A stretch of DNA of 64,000 nt from Oreohelix idahoensis (lineage: Eukaryota > Mollusca > Gastropoda > Stylommatophora > Oreohelicidae), in the NCBI GenBank assembly GCA_024509875.1, contig JAMPIV010019104.1:212774-276773 (forward strand), in the 5' to 3' direction. Made by a program: the position numbers and the translations under genes. Below, piece by piece: positions 53,882 to 64,000 of this stretch (positions are counted from its first letter, which is position 1; every line of letters starts with the position of its first letter). The notes beneath the pieces are model-generated. The model was not told the DNA's origin. It made no database searches and worked only from the letters and a program-made list of their open reading frames with translations.

Positions 53882-56790
53882 TTATACAGATTCAAATCGT
53901 GACATTAAACCCTCTATTCTACGCAAGCACCCATTTATGAAAGTCTGTAGCTTTTTGGTAGTTGTCTTTGTGGTTCTCCATGTCTCAGAGCCATATAATA
54001 GGACTGACTTCACATGTGAGTTGAAGATTCTTATTTTCGTGTTGGATCCGATCTCTCCCGATCTCCATACATTTCCCAACGCAATGAAAGCCCCTCTTGC
54101 CCTTTGTATTCCCATTTTGACATCACTGTCCGTCCCTCCAACCTTATCTATACCGCTGCCAAGACATGTGTACGACCCCACATCCTGCACTGGTGCCCCC
54201 TCAAGCTCAACCCTGCCATCACTACCCGCACTTATTCTCACTATCTTTGTCCTTTCCCTGTGTACCCTCAGACCCAACCGCTGCGACCTCTCATCGAGTG
54301 TTTTCAATTTGTCCTGCATCTGATACGGTCATGGGACAGAAGAGCCAAGTCACCAGCAAAATCTAGACCATCCACCTGCCCAGTCAGAGCCCACCGGACT
54401 CCATTTCCGTTGTGTGCCGTCGATGTTCTCGTAACCCAGTCCACTGCTAGCAAGAAAAGAAATGGAGACAAGAGGCATCCCTGTCGCACTCCCGCTCCCA
54501 TCCCAAACGGTTCCGCAAGCTGTCCCTCATGAAGAACTCTGCATGTCATGTCTTCATATGTTTTCCCTACCAAATTAACGACCCCCAGGTGAACTCCACA
54601 ACGCCCGACAAGCCTCTAAAGTGACTCTCTGTCCACACCGTCAAATGCCCCCTCGCAGTCCACAAATCCGATGTACAGTGGTGAACTCCATTCCAGACCT
54701 CGTTCAACCACTATTCTCAAAGTGGCCATCTGGTCTGCACAGGATCTGTCCCGTCGAAAACCCGCCCGCCCATCTCCCAGCCTCCCGTCCATGGACTCCT
54801 TTAATCTCTCAAGGACAATCCTGTCCAACACCTCCCCTGGCACTGAAAGCAACACCATTCCTCTACAATTTGTGCACTCCTGCAAATTACCCCTCCCAGG
54901 CAACTCAACCAGACATCCCCCCTCCACCCCGCCGGTATCTCCTCCCCCTCCCAGACCCCACCAAGTAACCTACATAACGTCTCTGTAGCCGCGTCGACAT
55001 CTGCCCCGACGGCCTCTGCCGGAATGCCACCAGGCCCAGACGACCCTCCATCCCCCAGAAGCCCCATGGCTTTCTCTATTTCTTCTCTCGCCGGTCCCCC
55101 ACCGTTAATCTGCAGCTCTCCCTCCGCTGGCCGGATGCCCGGGGGGCCCGTCGAGCCGGCCCACCGAGAAGGCCCTCAAAAACCCCGTCCACCTCTCCAT
55201 TTGCCCCCGCATACCGCCGTGCAGCTCTCCGCTTCCGTCTTTTATGAAGCAACCTGTTTGCCCGCATTTCCCCGCTAGCCTCCCTGTGCTGTCACACAGT
55301 TCCATCCCATTCCCCCTGGCCGCAGCATACCCCGCCTCTCCCCAATATACTTCCTCTTGTCTCTTTTGATACTTCTTTTTACTTCTTTGTTTGATTCTGT
55401 GTACACCTCTTGAGCCCCGGCCCCGGAACCCCTGGCTTCGCCCGTGTCCAAATCTGCCCTCTTGTCTTTCCTGTCCCTTATCCCACAGATGGCCTCTGTT
55501 GCCATCCATGCCCTCCGCCGTCGCTCCCCCTTCCTCAGCACCTCCCCACACGCCCCATTCCATACTGTCTCGACCTGCCGCCAATAGTCCCCTGTACTCT
55601 CCGCATCCTCCAGCCGCCGGAGCACTCGGAACCTGTTGGACACCGTGACCGCAAATTTGTCCCCCGTTTCTTGACTTCCCAGATGTCCCACATTAAACCG
55701 CTGTCTACAATTTTGCATTGTTGCAATTCTCCCGAGTCTCATTTCCACCTTGGCCATCAGAAGGTGGTGATCCGATGCCACATCCGCTCCCCCACATCCT
55801 GCAATGATGATCCAAACCTCCCGTTCATGCACACACGATCAATCTGATCCTCTGCTCCACGGTCTGGCGACATCCACGCCGCCCTGTGCACTCTCCCATG
55901 TGGAAACATGCCCCCTCCCACAGCCAGTTGATCCGAAGCACAGAAGTTTGAGAATAGTTCCCAATTTTCATTCATTATTCCTAGCCCCTGTTTTCCCACG
56001 ACCTCCTCAAAGCCGGTGCCGACCGCACCTATCCCCGCACCCATGACACCCATCAAAACTGTGATGCCTCTTCCCCTTACTTTCTCCACAATTTCCTGCA
56101 ATCTAGTACAAAACGCTTCCCTCACCGACTCCCCTCTGTGATCAGCCGGTGCACAACATTGGATGACATCTACATCCATTTTCTCTTTAGCTGTTTTAAA
56201 AGAAGCTGTCACTATTCCGGATCCAACAGAATCCCATTCAACGAGTGCTCCCTGTGCTTCCCTAGATAACACAAGAGCCACCCCTTCACCGTGGCGTGAA
56301 CTTTCGTCCTCATGTCCCGAGGACAGCACCAATTCACCTGTGATAAGTTTCTTCCTGTCTACCCCCTTCCACCCTGTCTCACACAATACCAGAACCTCGA
56401 CCCCATATTCCCCCATCTCTGCCGCCACCCGTGCCACCCTCCCTTGCTCGCCCAATGTCCGAAAATTCCAGGTGCCAAATCCGGAAGCTCTCCCAGAAGA
56501 AAGAAGGCCAGTCAGCAACACAGCCCCCCCTCGGCCCCCCCCCCCCCTGCGCTGCATCATACGCCTCCCCGCGAGAGGACCCTCCCCCGCCCCGGATGGC
56601 CGTGCCTTATTTTCTTTAATTGACTTGTCTATGTTTGTTGAAGTTTTTTGTGGTTTAAATTTTCTACGGGATGGGGTAACCGGCCCCATGCCCAACCCTC
56701 CTCAGTCGCTTTCTACAACCTGCTTGGCAGGGAACAGTGTTACTATTCTTTGCTCCCCTTTCGGGCCCTGGTAACACACGGGTGGAGGAT
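53882..56790 (-). pseudogene. LINE-D: endonuclease and reverse transcriptase, decayed
   Basis: Minus strand, 5' leader at 56790-56630. 56695-55757 holds the apurinic-type endonuclease: Gly-Thr-Trp-Asn-Phe-Arg-Thr-Leu (near 56460), Leu-Cys-Glu-Thr-Gly-Trp (near 56385), a damaged Gly-Asp-Phe-Asn position (near 56050), Asp-Gln-Ile-Asp-Arg-Val-Cys (near 55840) and Ser-Asp-His-His-Leu-Leu (near 55770, another frame). Reverse transcriptase fragments follow: Ala-Gly-Phe-Arg-Arg-Asp-Arg-Ser (near 54765), Phe-Val-Asp-Cys-Glu-Gly-Ala-Phe-Asp (near 54650), Gly-Val-Arg-Gln-Gly-Cys-Leu-Leu-Ser-Pro (near 54485) and Phe-Ala-Gly-Asp (near 54350), where the catalytic Asp-Asp has become Gly-Asp. It ends at Gly-Cys-Leu-Arg-Arg, just before the tail seen in the other copies. 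Several frameshifts make it non-functional. The order is that of an RTE-type LINE. Confidence 0.82.
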
Positions 56791-59536
56791 CGTCTTTGGT
56801 GGCAGGAAACAGATACTAAAATCCGTGCACATGTTCCAGGTTTCTTATCCGGGACAAAGTCACAACAAAAGCATTGAGCTGAAGCACAACAAACTTTCTG
56901 ATCTGGTTCGAGATTTTAAATTGCTACCGGAAAACAAATTCCCAAAGCATGGTTGTTGTAGAACACTGGAAAATTGATATTATGTTCATATTTTAAAGCG
57001 TTTTGGGTTAGTTACCAAATCGTGTAAAACTGTTTACCGAGGCAGCTAGTGATAGGACCACAAAAAATGCTTGTAACGGCTGAATAGGCTAGAAACGTGT
57101 TTCAACAATTGACTGATAGATCTAGCGACAAGGACAAGAGTGAAAACGGTGTGCACATTGATTGAAATAGTGATTTTGATAGAGATGGGGCGCAAGCAGT
57201 TATAATTGTGAAAATATTGCAAGTCCTCGGCCATCGGAGGGCCGTTAAATAGCAACAACCTCCATTAGAGTTACAAATAGTGCTTATTGTAATAGTACAT
57301 TCATTTATCTTTATAATGACGTGTAATTCATAAAAATCTGTAAACAATTACGAAAACTACAGCTTACTTTGTGCAAACACCTACAGGATGAAAATGCGGG
57401 AAAATTTAATTCGGCCACTGTGTGTTTTTCAATTCGGTAGTTAATGTGTTAAGTACACGCACGTGCGAGAGTGTTTGCATGTTTAAAATGTTTCATACTC
57501 CCTTTTGTCATGTACGCAGAGAGAAGCTTGCCTTTAAATTATTATTATTTTATTGTCTATGTATCTATTATCATTGTTATTGTTTTTTAAATTGTTAATG
57601 CATATGTACAAGTACATGTATAGTTTATTTATTTTATTATTATTTTAAAACGGATGATGCAGAAGTTAGCTTTTTGTAGGAAAATTTTGCACAAGTCAAC
57701 AGCAGACCGTGCAGAATAAGAAACGTTAATGTTCGCCCCAGTTTCTAAATCTATGGAGCGCGGTGACACGTTGAATATTTATAACCAAAACTATCCACTA
57801 AGAAGTGTCTCGTTTCCGATCCAATTTATTTCCCCTGTTGCGCTATGCACTTGATGAACCGAGACTCTTTCCTTTGTCCCAGGGGACATCCTTTCAGATT
57901 ATATTTCACGGTCCAGCCCGCATTTATTTTAGCCAAGCTGGACCTGAGGTCTTGACATCGTAAATCAGCGAAATCGGACACCTGCTTTTAGCTGAAGTAA
58001 ATTTAAGTACCCTTTGTTTTGATTATTTTCTTTGACACCCCTGCAATTTTACGACCCAGGAAGTGAGTATAACAGTTATACAATTTAAGAATTATTCATC
58101 CCTGCTTTCACTCGCTCTGACAAACATGTGATCACATTTCATTCTCGCTTACCGAATAAGTGTTTGACAAAAGCTTGAACATATCTCCATGCTCCAGGTA
58201 ACAGATTCAGTGTCGGTTCTTTTGGCAAAATAAGCCCCAGTTCTTCAAATGACTGTTTAATCCTCTTATTTGATGAACGCCTATTTTGTTATTTTGTTTT
58301 ATTGACTCTGTTCATGTCACAGCAATTAGTCCAGGTATGAAACATAACTTCGAGATCAAAATAGTCACAGTGTACAGTAGCTTGAAATATTCGATAGTAA
58401 AATAGAATGTCAGGTAGATAAATCTTTTCTTCAGGATAAATCCTCGCCACAACACAAGTGGTCGGTAGTCAGGTAATGTTAAATTTGCTATTCTTCGCCA
58501 CAGCGGGCTGAATGTAGATGAAAATGGAAAAAGAAAATCTGGATAGCTATAGGTCCAGTTACAATTATTCTTATTGTCTTTTGTTGGTACTCTCTCTCTT
58601 TCTGGGTAAACCAAGAGAGCCGAACCGGTAAACCTCAAAGACCCGCTGGGTGCATAAGAATGTTTGTTTGGCGTCTATTGTACTTAGACCCGTTTTCTCA
58701 GATTTATACTGAAGCCACTGGTAGGTTTTTGGGTTGTGACCCGTACTAGATTTATAGGAAGAAAAATGCAACATTTAACCACAATCAGTATTCTATCCTA
58801 AAATTAACCCGCGTAGAGGTATAATTTAATATCTACTTGGGTATTAAATTTAATTAGAAAAACACAAGTGTATATCTTATTTATCGTTTAACAAAAACCC
58901 GTGAAATAAGCGCTAGTCATTTATAAAATTGCTCATAATGAATTAGAAATAAATATTTATTTAGTCAGTACTCATAATGAATAGTGCATTTACTAGTTGA
59001 CCAAAATATCTCTTACTGGTTAATAGCAAGTAATTACATTAAAAAGTTAGCTATATGTTGTGTTAATTCGCTAGTCAATTAGCACAAAATCCTAGTGAAA
59101 TATCATGACGGACTTTAAAAATTAAATCACTCAACACAGAAAAATCTTAGTGAAATATAATGCCGGACTTAACAATTAAATCACTCAAGAGGCTATTATA
59201 AATATTTACCGCAACACAAAATGACTATCTCCAATCGAAAAAAAAAAAAAAAAAACTAAGAAATTCCACTGGTATAATGGATCTAGAATATCGAAGCTAG
59301 ACGTCTGAAAATTTGTGGGTACTAGATAAACTGAGTTTGAAAGCTGGACTATATATATGGAATAGACAAAAAGTCGCTGACCAGTGTGAGACATAACACC
59401 TTTGGGGAATTCCGTGGTCAAATTTTGAATCAAAGTTAATTTTGCCACCTTTTGCCGACCGCCAGACCCCGGCAGCGAGCAAACTGTCTTTTGATCTCCG
59501 CTCCTCTGTAGCCAATTACATTCACGAACGAACGAT
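56791..59536. other. No gene recognised
   Basis: Mixed AT-rich DNA. Frames of 60-110 codons (for example 58312-58638, minus) have no recognisable domain. The phrase AATCTTAGTGAAATATAATG / AATCCTAGTGAAATATCATG recurs near 59088 and 59142, a short tandem-like duplication. Confidence 0.45.
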
Positions 59537-59542
59537 GAGGGC

Positions 59543-59565
59543 GGGGGGGGGGGGGGGGGGGGGGG
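59543..59565. repeat. G homopolymer
   Basis: About 23 consecutive G. Length is probably unstable. Confidence 0.9.
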
Positions 59566-59900
59566 AGACTGTGATTGATTATCTCACCTTTTCTCTTTCT
59601 ACGTGCATCAATCAAAAGGTACAACTTTTGAATTATCGCTCTTGATTCTACAAATATACGACCCGTCCCCTCTTTCTACACGTAAAACGGTCTGATTTTA
59701 AACATTCCTAGTGCCTGTTAAGACAATAGAGAAAAGAAAAAAATAAGACGTGGCAAAATTATGAATGAAACAGATGAATGAATCGAAGTTAGGGGTACTG
59801 CGTTAACAAAACGTGCATAACTAATAAGGAAGCAAGGTGGGATTTTGGGTGGAAGCAAAAACGTGCTGAAATATGTAATCTATTTACATAACTTCTATCA

Positions 59901-60150
59901 CATGGTAGGTATAGATGTCTTTTTTGGAGGTATTTAATTTAGTGGTAGGTGTGGGTGTATTTTGTTGGTATTCAAGTTAGTGGTAGGTAAAGATGTCATT
60001 TTTGGGTATTTAATTTAGTGGTAGGTACAGACGTCTATTTTTGTATTCAATTTAGTGGTAGGTGTAGATGTCTTTTTTTCTGTATTCAATTTAATGGTAT
60101 GCATAGGTGCCTTGTTTGTATTCAATTTAGTTGTACTTGTAGATGTCTAG
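59901..60150. repeat. ~38-bp degenerate tandem repeat, about 6.5 units
   Basis: The unit starts GTGGTAGGTATAGATGTC and ends TATTCAATTTA. Lengths vary from 36 to 41 and each unit differs, so this array is older than the 33- and 35-bp arrays. It ends right at the start of a LINE-D tail (about 60150). Confidence 0.9.
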
Positions 60151-60480
60151 CTACAGACATTCATAAACGGGTGCTTGTGTAGAATAGAAGGATTGAAATG
60201 GTATGACAAGGTCACCAATGTGAACTAGTGACATGAACCAGACAAGTGCCAGTGGAACAAGAGGTGAGAAGAAGAAGCTGGCGATGGATAGGACACACAT
60301 TGAGGAAACCTGTTGATAGCATTACAAGGCAGCCCTTGTTCTTGAATTCTCAGAGAAAGAGAGGCAGAGGTAGAAAAAAAAAACACACGGAGAAGAGAAC
60401 TGGAAACTGAAGCGAAAATGATGAGGAAGACATGGACAGAGCTTGAGCTGATGGCACGTGACAGGACGACTTGGCATGTC
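60151..60480 (+). repeat. LINE-D 3' fragment
   Basis: A good reference copy of the tail: TTCATAAACGGGTGCTTG (Cys-Leu region), GAAATGGTATGACAAGGTCA, GTGCCAGTGGAACAAGAGG, GCGATGGATAGGACACAC, GAGGAAACCTGTTGATAGC, then CTTGTTCTTGAATTCTCAG. Next come AGAGGCAGAGGTAG, GAGAGAACTGGAAAC-type and ATGGCACGTGACAGGACG blocks. It has the unexpanded form of the 35-bp region. It is joined without spacer to a SINE-C body. Confidence 0.8.
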
Positions 60481-60680
60481 TGCCCAGCTGCAAATGGGTG
60501 GGTACTTGACTCTGCATTTGAATTAGGGAAGGCAAAGGCAGCGAGGAAGGGAACTGATCACCATACCTCTCGAAGCTGGACAGCATAGTGAAGTCTCCAA
60601 CACATCACGCCCATACAGCAGCATCTGCTAAAGTACGACCTTTACCGTTTACTGCCTTCGATCATAGAACATTTATGCCG
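60481..60680 (+). repeat. SINE-C body lacking its tRNA head
   Basis: It begins CTGCCCAGCTGCAAATGGG and follows the SINE-C body (GGCAAAGGCAGCGAGGAAGG, GAACTGATCACC, CTCCAACACATCAC, CAGCAGCATCTGC). No A- or B-box precedes it. The LINE-D tail takes that place. Confidence 0.75.
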
Positions 60681-60889
60681 CTTACAGTCTGCTTGATGTA
60701 TGTTCTTCCCTTCTGTTACACTTTACCCTGATGTAACAACAGCTTCAGCTAATGGATCGATTTCAAAACTGACTGTCATTAAAAACCATTTAAGAAATAC
60801 CACGAGCAGAATCGTGTCTGAGTACTCCAGCAGTATTTCGTTTTGAACGCTACTCACAAAACTGATAAAAACGATGTCATAAATACGCT

Positions 60890-61275
60890 ATTTCGTACCA
60901 AGAGACCCCGAAAGTAAGAACAGCATACTGTATAGCTCTGCAACATGGACAAAAACAACCAGAAAGATACAAGCTGTCATTAATAGGTGCTTGAGTAGTA
61001 GAGAAGTGCTGAAGTGATATGACGAGATCGTTAACGTGGAACTGACGGAAAGAACCATACAAGTGCCAGTGGAACAGGATGAGAGAAGAGCCACTGGCGT
61101 TAGATAGGGCGCACGCTGAGAAAACCAGCTGATAGTATTACGAGACAGTCGATTGTTTGGAACCCTCAGGGTATGAGAAAAAAAGGGAGAAAACAAGATG
61201 GAGTGAGACAGGCTTGGAGTGTATTTTCTGAAACGTCTGTGCTCCACAAGAATGTTGAAAGGTACTGATGATGAG
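60890..61275 (+). repeat. LINE-D 3' fragment
   Basis: It starts in the Ser-Ile-Leu-Tyr-Ser-Ser-Ala-Thr-Trp equivalent of the conserved Tyr-Gly-Ser-Glu-Thr-Trp block. It continues AATAGGTGCTTGAGTAG, GATATGACGAGATCGTTAAC, GTGCCAGTGGAACAGG, GAGAAAACCAGCTGATAG, GGAACCCTCAGGG and GAACTGATGATGAG-like tail. More diverged than the 60.2-kb copy. Confidence 0.65.
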
Positions 61276-61349
61276 TTAATTCTTTCCAGATTTTTTTTTC
61301 TCAGGTCTGCTACTTATATACACTGCTAGGTAGTCTGAAGTCTTTTCCA

Positions 61350-61480
61350 TCACGGGGTCGTCCACATATGACGTGCAAACAGTGAGCAAAAGGGGGAGGG
61401 GGGGGGGGAGTGGTCAAAATTGTGTGACGTTGTGTGACGATAGGGGGAGGGGAGTTTTGAAAAATGTGACGTCACAATCG
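61350..61480. repeat. Possible DNA-transposon end (GGGTCGTCCACATATGACG)
   Basis: GGGTCGTCCACATATGACGT followed by AAAAGGGGGAGGG and GTGTGACG.. resembles widespread non-autonomous element termini that I have seen in many animals. No matching opposite end was found, so this is a tentative fragment call. Confidence 0.3.
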
Positions 61481-61500
61481 CTTCTTTCATAATTGATGTT

Positions 61501-61605
61501 CCTACTTTTATCCACAATAGTTAACTTTTATCCGCGTAAGTTAACCGTTATCCGCAACAGTTAACTTTCATCCACAATATTTAACTTTTATCCTCAATAG
61601 TTAAC
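61501..61605. repeat. 20-bp tandem repeat, 5 units
   Basis: TTAACTTTTATCCACAATAG repeats in exact 20-base register five times with one to six changes per unit. Confidence 0.93.
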
Positions 61606-62174
61606 AATTCCCTCGTGGCCGACTTATATTAATATTATGATCTTAGCTGAAATATCGGTTAATTGTTATAACCTTTAACCAGTTTAAATTATTTTTAATT
61701 ATTTATTTCTTATTTTAAATAATGTAATATAAGCCTTCAAAAACAAAATGCAGGCTGCATAAACTGTACTGTGTAAAATTAGATTTAAAAAAAAAACAGT
61801 AGCTATCACGCTCGCAACAACAGTCCCATGAGACAAAAACACAAACGTTTAAATAGTTGAATCAACTCTGTGTGTATGGGTGTGTGCGTGCATGTGGGTG
61901 AGGAGGGGGGAACAAAATGCAAATGCTTTTATTTGAGTACTGCAAAGGTTGGGTCCTGTCTCGTGCTGGGATACAGCACATGAAAGGGAAGATCTTTGTA
62001 AATGCCGGATTAAGGAAACACTATTTTACTTACAAGATTATTTTGTCTGCACCAATTAACACACAGTTAACAATTGTCACGTAGGTCTTTATATCATTAA
62101 ATTGCCTAGATCTTCTTCCTATTCTCTCACCCGCATCCTTTTATTTTATTATCTTTCCGTACTTGTTTTTCCTG

Positions 62175-62205
62175 TATTTTTCGCATCACTCGGTTGCGAA
62201 AAATA
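62175..62205. other. Perfect 11-bp hairpin in R copy 2
   Basis: TATTTTTCGCA (62175-62185) pairs exactly with TGCGAAAAATA (62195-62205) around loop TCACTCGGT. The stem is identical to that at 22493, the loop is not. Confidence 0.8.
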
Positions 62206-62946
62206 TTTTCTTCAGTATTCTCAAACTTTACCTTGTGTTTTTCTCATACTGGGATACGTAATTCTATTACTTAGATGTCAGTCAGACGAGAAGGGCAATT
62301 AAGTGGCAGCTATCTCAGACATCGAGCTGACTTGGGTCTGCACCTTCAGATGACACGACACTCTTGAGTTAGATTCTCGATGTAAACGCGTGAGAAGGCT
62401 ATGAGAGAGCCGACATCCGTCTGCATTTTTCACCGGTCAACAACGAGTTGCATCGGCCGAACGCTTAAGTAGGAGCGAATATTTACACCTTAGAGTCGCA
62501 GTTTCAGACATTGGTCTGGAAATCCCAGCTGACACGGCTCATTGTGGGCCCCGGTCAGCGTGAGGTGCGAAGTAGTATGAGTGTCAGTTCAGAGTCGTCG
62601 TCAGAATAACCCGGCGTAGCGTGAACAATCGCTCCGCACCGCAGACAGGCTGTCTGAGATTTGCAACTCACGCGCGCTCTCGGTCACTGATGGCTGTTAC
62701 GACATGAGGGAAGCTGACGTAGGGTGTTAGAGAAGGGGAGAGGCGGGCGCTGTTTCGTGGTTTCGAAACAGTGGGATTCTTTGTCCGTTTCATAGATATA
62801 ACTAGAGTTGCAAACCTGATTTCAGGCACTCAGTAATTCGCAGTTAGACTAGAACAAGCCTTGGTTCGATTTCTAAATATCTCTGTTAATAGAGATGGCC
62901 TTTAGTTTGGTCGAAGTGGTTTAGTTCTTAGTAATTCTGTGTCGAG

Positions 62947-63379
62947 GTATATTAATATTATATATCTAGTATTGTGTGTAGGGTTTAAAGTGTTTAATCG
63001 CTTAGCTATTTCCCTAGTTAGATTTGGTGCAGAGCAACTAATTTATAGTTTGTATTATTTTTCTAGTGACGCATACAGTGGAAAGCAGAATAAATTATAT
63101 TTCTAGCGTAACAAACATGTAGCTATAATGAATTTAATTTAACTGCTAACTACTCAGTCGAGTATTTTTTTCTAAACTAACTCATAAATGCTAGATGCGA
63201 CATCAGTGAATATTGACGGAATACGCAGATATTCCTAATTCCTGATGATTGATTTAAATATAACTTATTTCACCGGAAGTTTAAATAATAAGTCAAGCGG
63301 TCGGCTTGCTGTTTAAAATGTAAGTTATATTGAGTACATAATATGTAAATGATTTATATGTGCTTTTCCTTTTATTCAG
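62947..63379 (+). other. Putative GT-AG intron present only in R copy 2
   Basis: Upstream, the copies read TTCTGTGTCGAG / TTCTGTGTTGAG. Copy 2 then has GTATATTAATATT... to GTGCTTTTCCTTTTATTCAG. Both copies continue with (G/T)(A/G)AA.ACTGGGGT.AACCC-like sequence. The extra block starts GT, ends in a textbook pyrimidine tract plus CAG, and is AT-rich. No inverted ends or target duplication are visible. Confidence 0.6.
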
Positions 63380-64000
63380 GAAATACTGGGGTGACCCGAA
63401 CTTTACCGGCGTTTAATAAGAGTTTCATATTTGTGAAGAAATAGACAGTCCTTATTTTGAACCACGTGGGTTTCTCAAGTAACACTGGTCTGACAGTGCA
63501 TATGCCAACAGAGTTAGACAGAAATACTATATCCCACTAACGGGTTTCAAAGACTGTAATGATCAATACGGGGCCTTTGAGCCAGATCTTAAATTCTTTC
63601 ATAAACTCTACGTAAATTTTCTGCCTGGCGGCGTGAATATTACAAGAAATAACATTAACCTTGTCCGACTAGATTATTTTGTGGACAAATCTGTGGTGTG
63701 ACCAAAGTAAATCCTATACTGAGAGAAGGCACCGACCTGACATTCCTATTACTAGAAAACTTAAGCTATTGACACGGTGCTCACTGTAAACTTTCGTGCC
63801 TGGACAAGATTTTTTTTAATGTGACATAGACACATCTCCTCGACTAAGACATAACAAGGAAACGTTCGTCGAAGCAGTAGATTCTATCTGATTTTGTGGA
63901 GCTGGGGTTTTCTTGGCTACGACTACCTCTGGTGATTCTGTATGTGAATGTCCTAACAAATTGTGTTTCCCAGATATGTCTACCAAAACAGTGAGTATGT

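Larger units (their letters stand above)
62105..64000 (+). repeat. Unclassified dispersed repeat R, copy 2 (runs off the window)
   Basis: It is homologous to 19990-24500 with the solo LTR and mariner taken out. The site of the LTR corresponds to ACCCGCATCC (62128) and that of the mariner to TTACTTAGATGTCAG (62268). It contains an extra 433-base block (62947-63379) with intron-like ends. No tRNA boxes, long frame or recognised protein. The 3' limit is beyond the window. Confidence 0.7.

Noticed and set aside
54104..56774. Plus-strand frames of 100-200 codons opposite LINE-D
   Set aside because: They are antisense shadows of the decayed endonuclease/RT gene, rich in Pro and Ser because the strand is C-rich.

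Overview
The window is repeat-dominated DNA from an invertebrate animal. It has spliced host sequence, tRNA-derived SINEs, many non-LTR retrotransposon (LINE) fragments, mariner, Tc1 and hAT DNA transposons, and a Ty3/gypsy-type LTR retrotransposon. The transposon mix and the LINE C-terminal motifs resemble those familiar from molluscs, so a lophotrochozoan (mollusc-like) host is my best guess. That is an inference, not a proof. Nothing bacterial is present: no operons, no CRISPR, no rRNA, and no intact tRNA gene.

Only one piece of ordinary host gene is convincing: a 120-bp exon on the minus strand (14278-14397) encoding the last WD40 repeat of a TRAF7 orthologue, with AG/GT splice signals on both sides. 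The DNA around it therefore reads as large introns or intergenic DNA filled with transposons.

Layout. 0-7.5 kb: SINEs, LINE tails, and minisatellites of 32 and 33 bp. 8.2-10.4 kb: a 2.16-kb DNA element with CACTG termini and TTA on both sides, carrying a decayed gene of a widespread uncharacterised family. 10.9-12.6 kb: a LINE tail blown up into a 35-bp minisatellite of about 40 units. 13.5-19.8 kb: the TRAF7 exon, a hAT element nested inside another hAT-type element, SINEs and LINE pieces. 20-24.5 kb: an undescribed repeat (here 'R') holding a solo LTR and a fold-back mariner. 26-29 kb: two 5'-truncated LINEs, each with a 12-bp target duplication. 32.2-35.4 kb: two Tc1 elements, one inside a (TA)n tract. 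35.7-47.7 kb: a second CACTG element inflated to 12 kb by a LINE fragment and a 9.4-kb LTR retrotransposon whose pol places integrase before reverse transcriptase (GMR1-like order). 48-50.8 kb: a 2.6-kb element with 24-bp inverted ends inserted in a SINE with an 8-bp duplication. 51-61.5 kb: MITEs, a decayed endonuclease-RT LINE, and tandem repeats. 62.1-64 kb: a second copy of R with a GT-AG insertion that the first copy lacks.

The elements do not work together as a pathway. They form a stratigraphy in which paired copies act as empty sites that date and delimit each other. The most novel items are the CACTG element family and its candidate transposase, the GMR1-like element in a probable protostome, the fold-back mariner, the intron-like difference between the two R copies, the 2.6-kb TIR element, and the repeated birth of 32-35-bp minisatellites inside LINE 3' ends. 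All identities are from reading alone. No database search was run.
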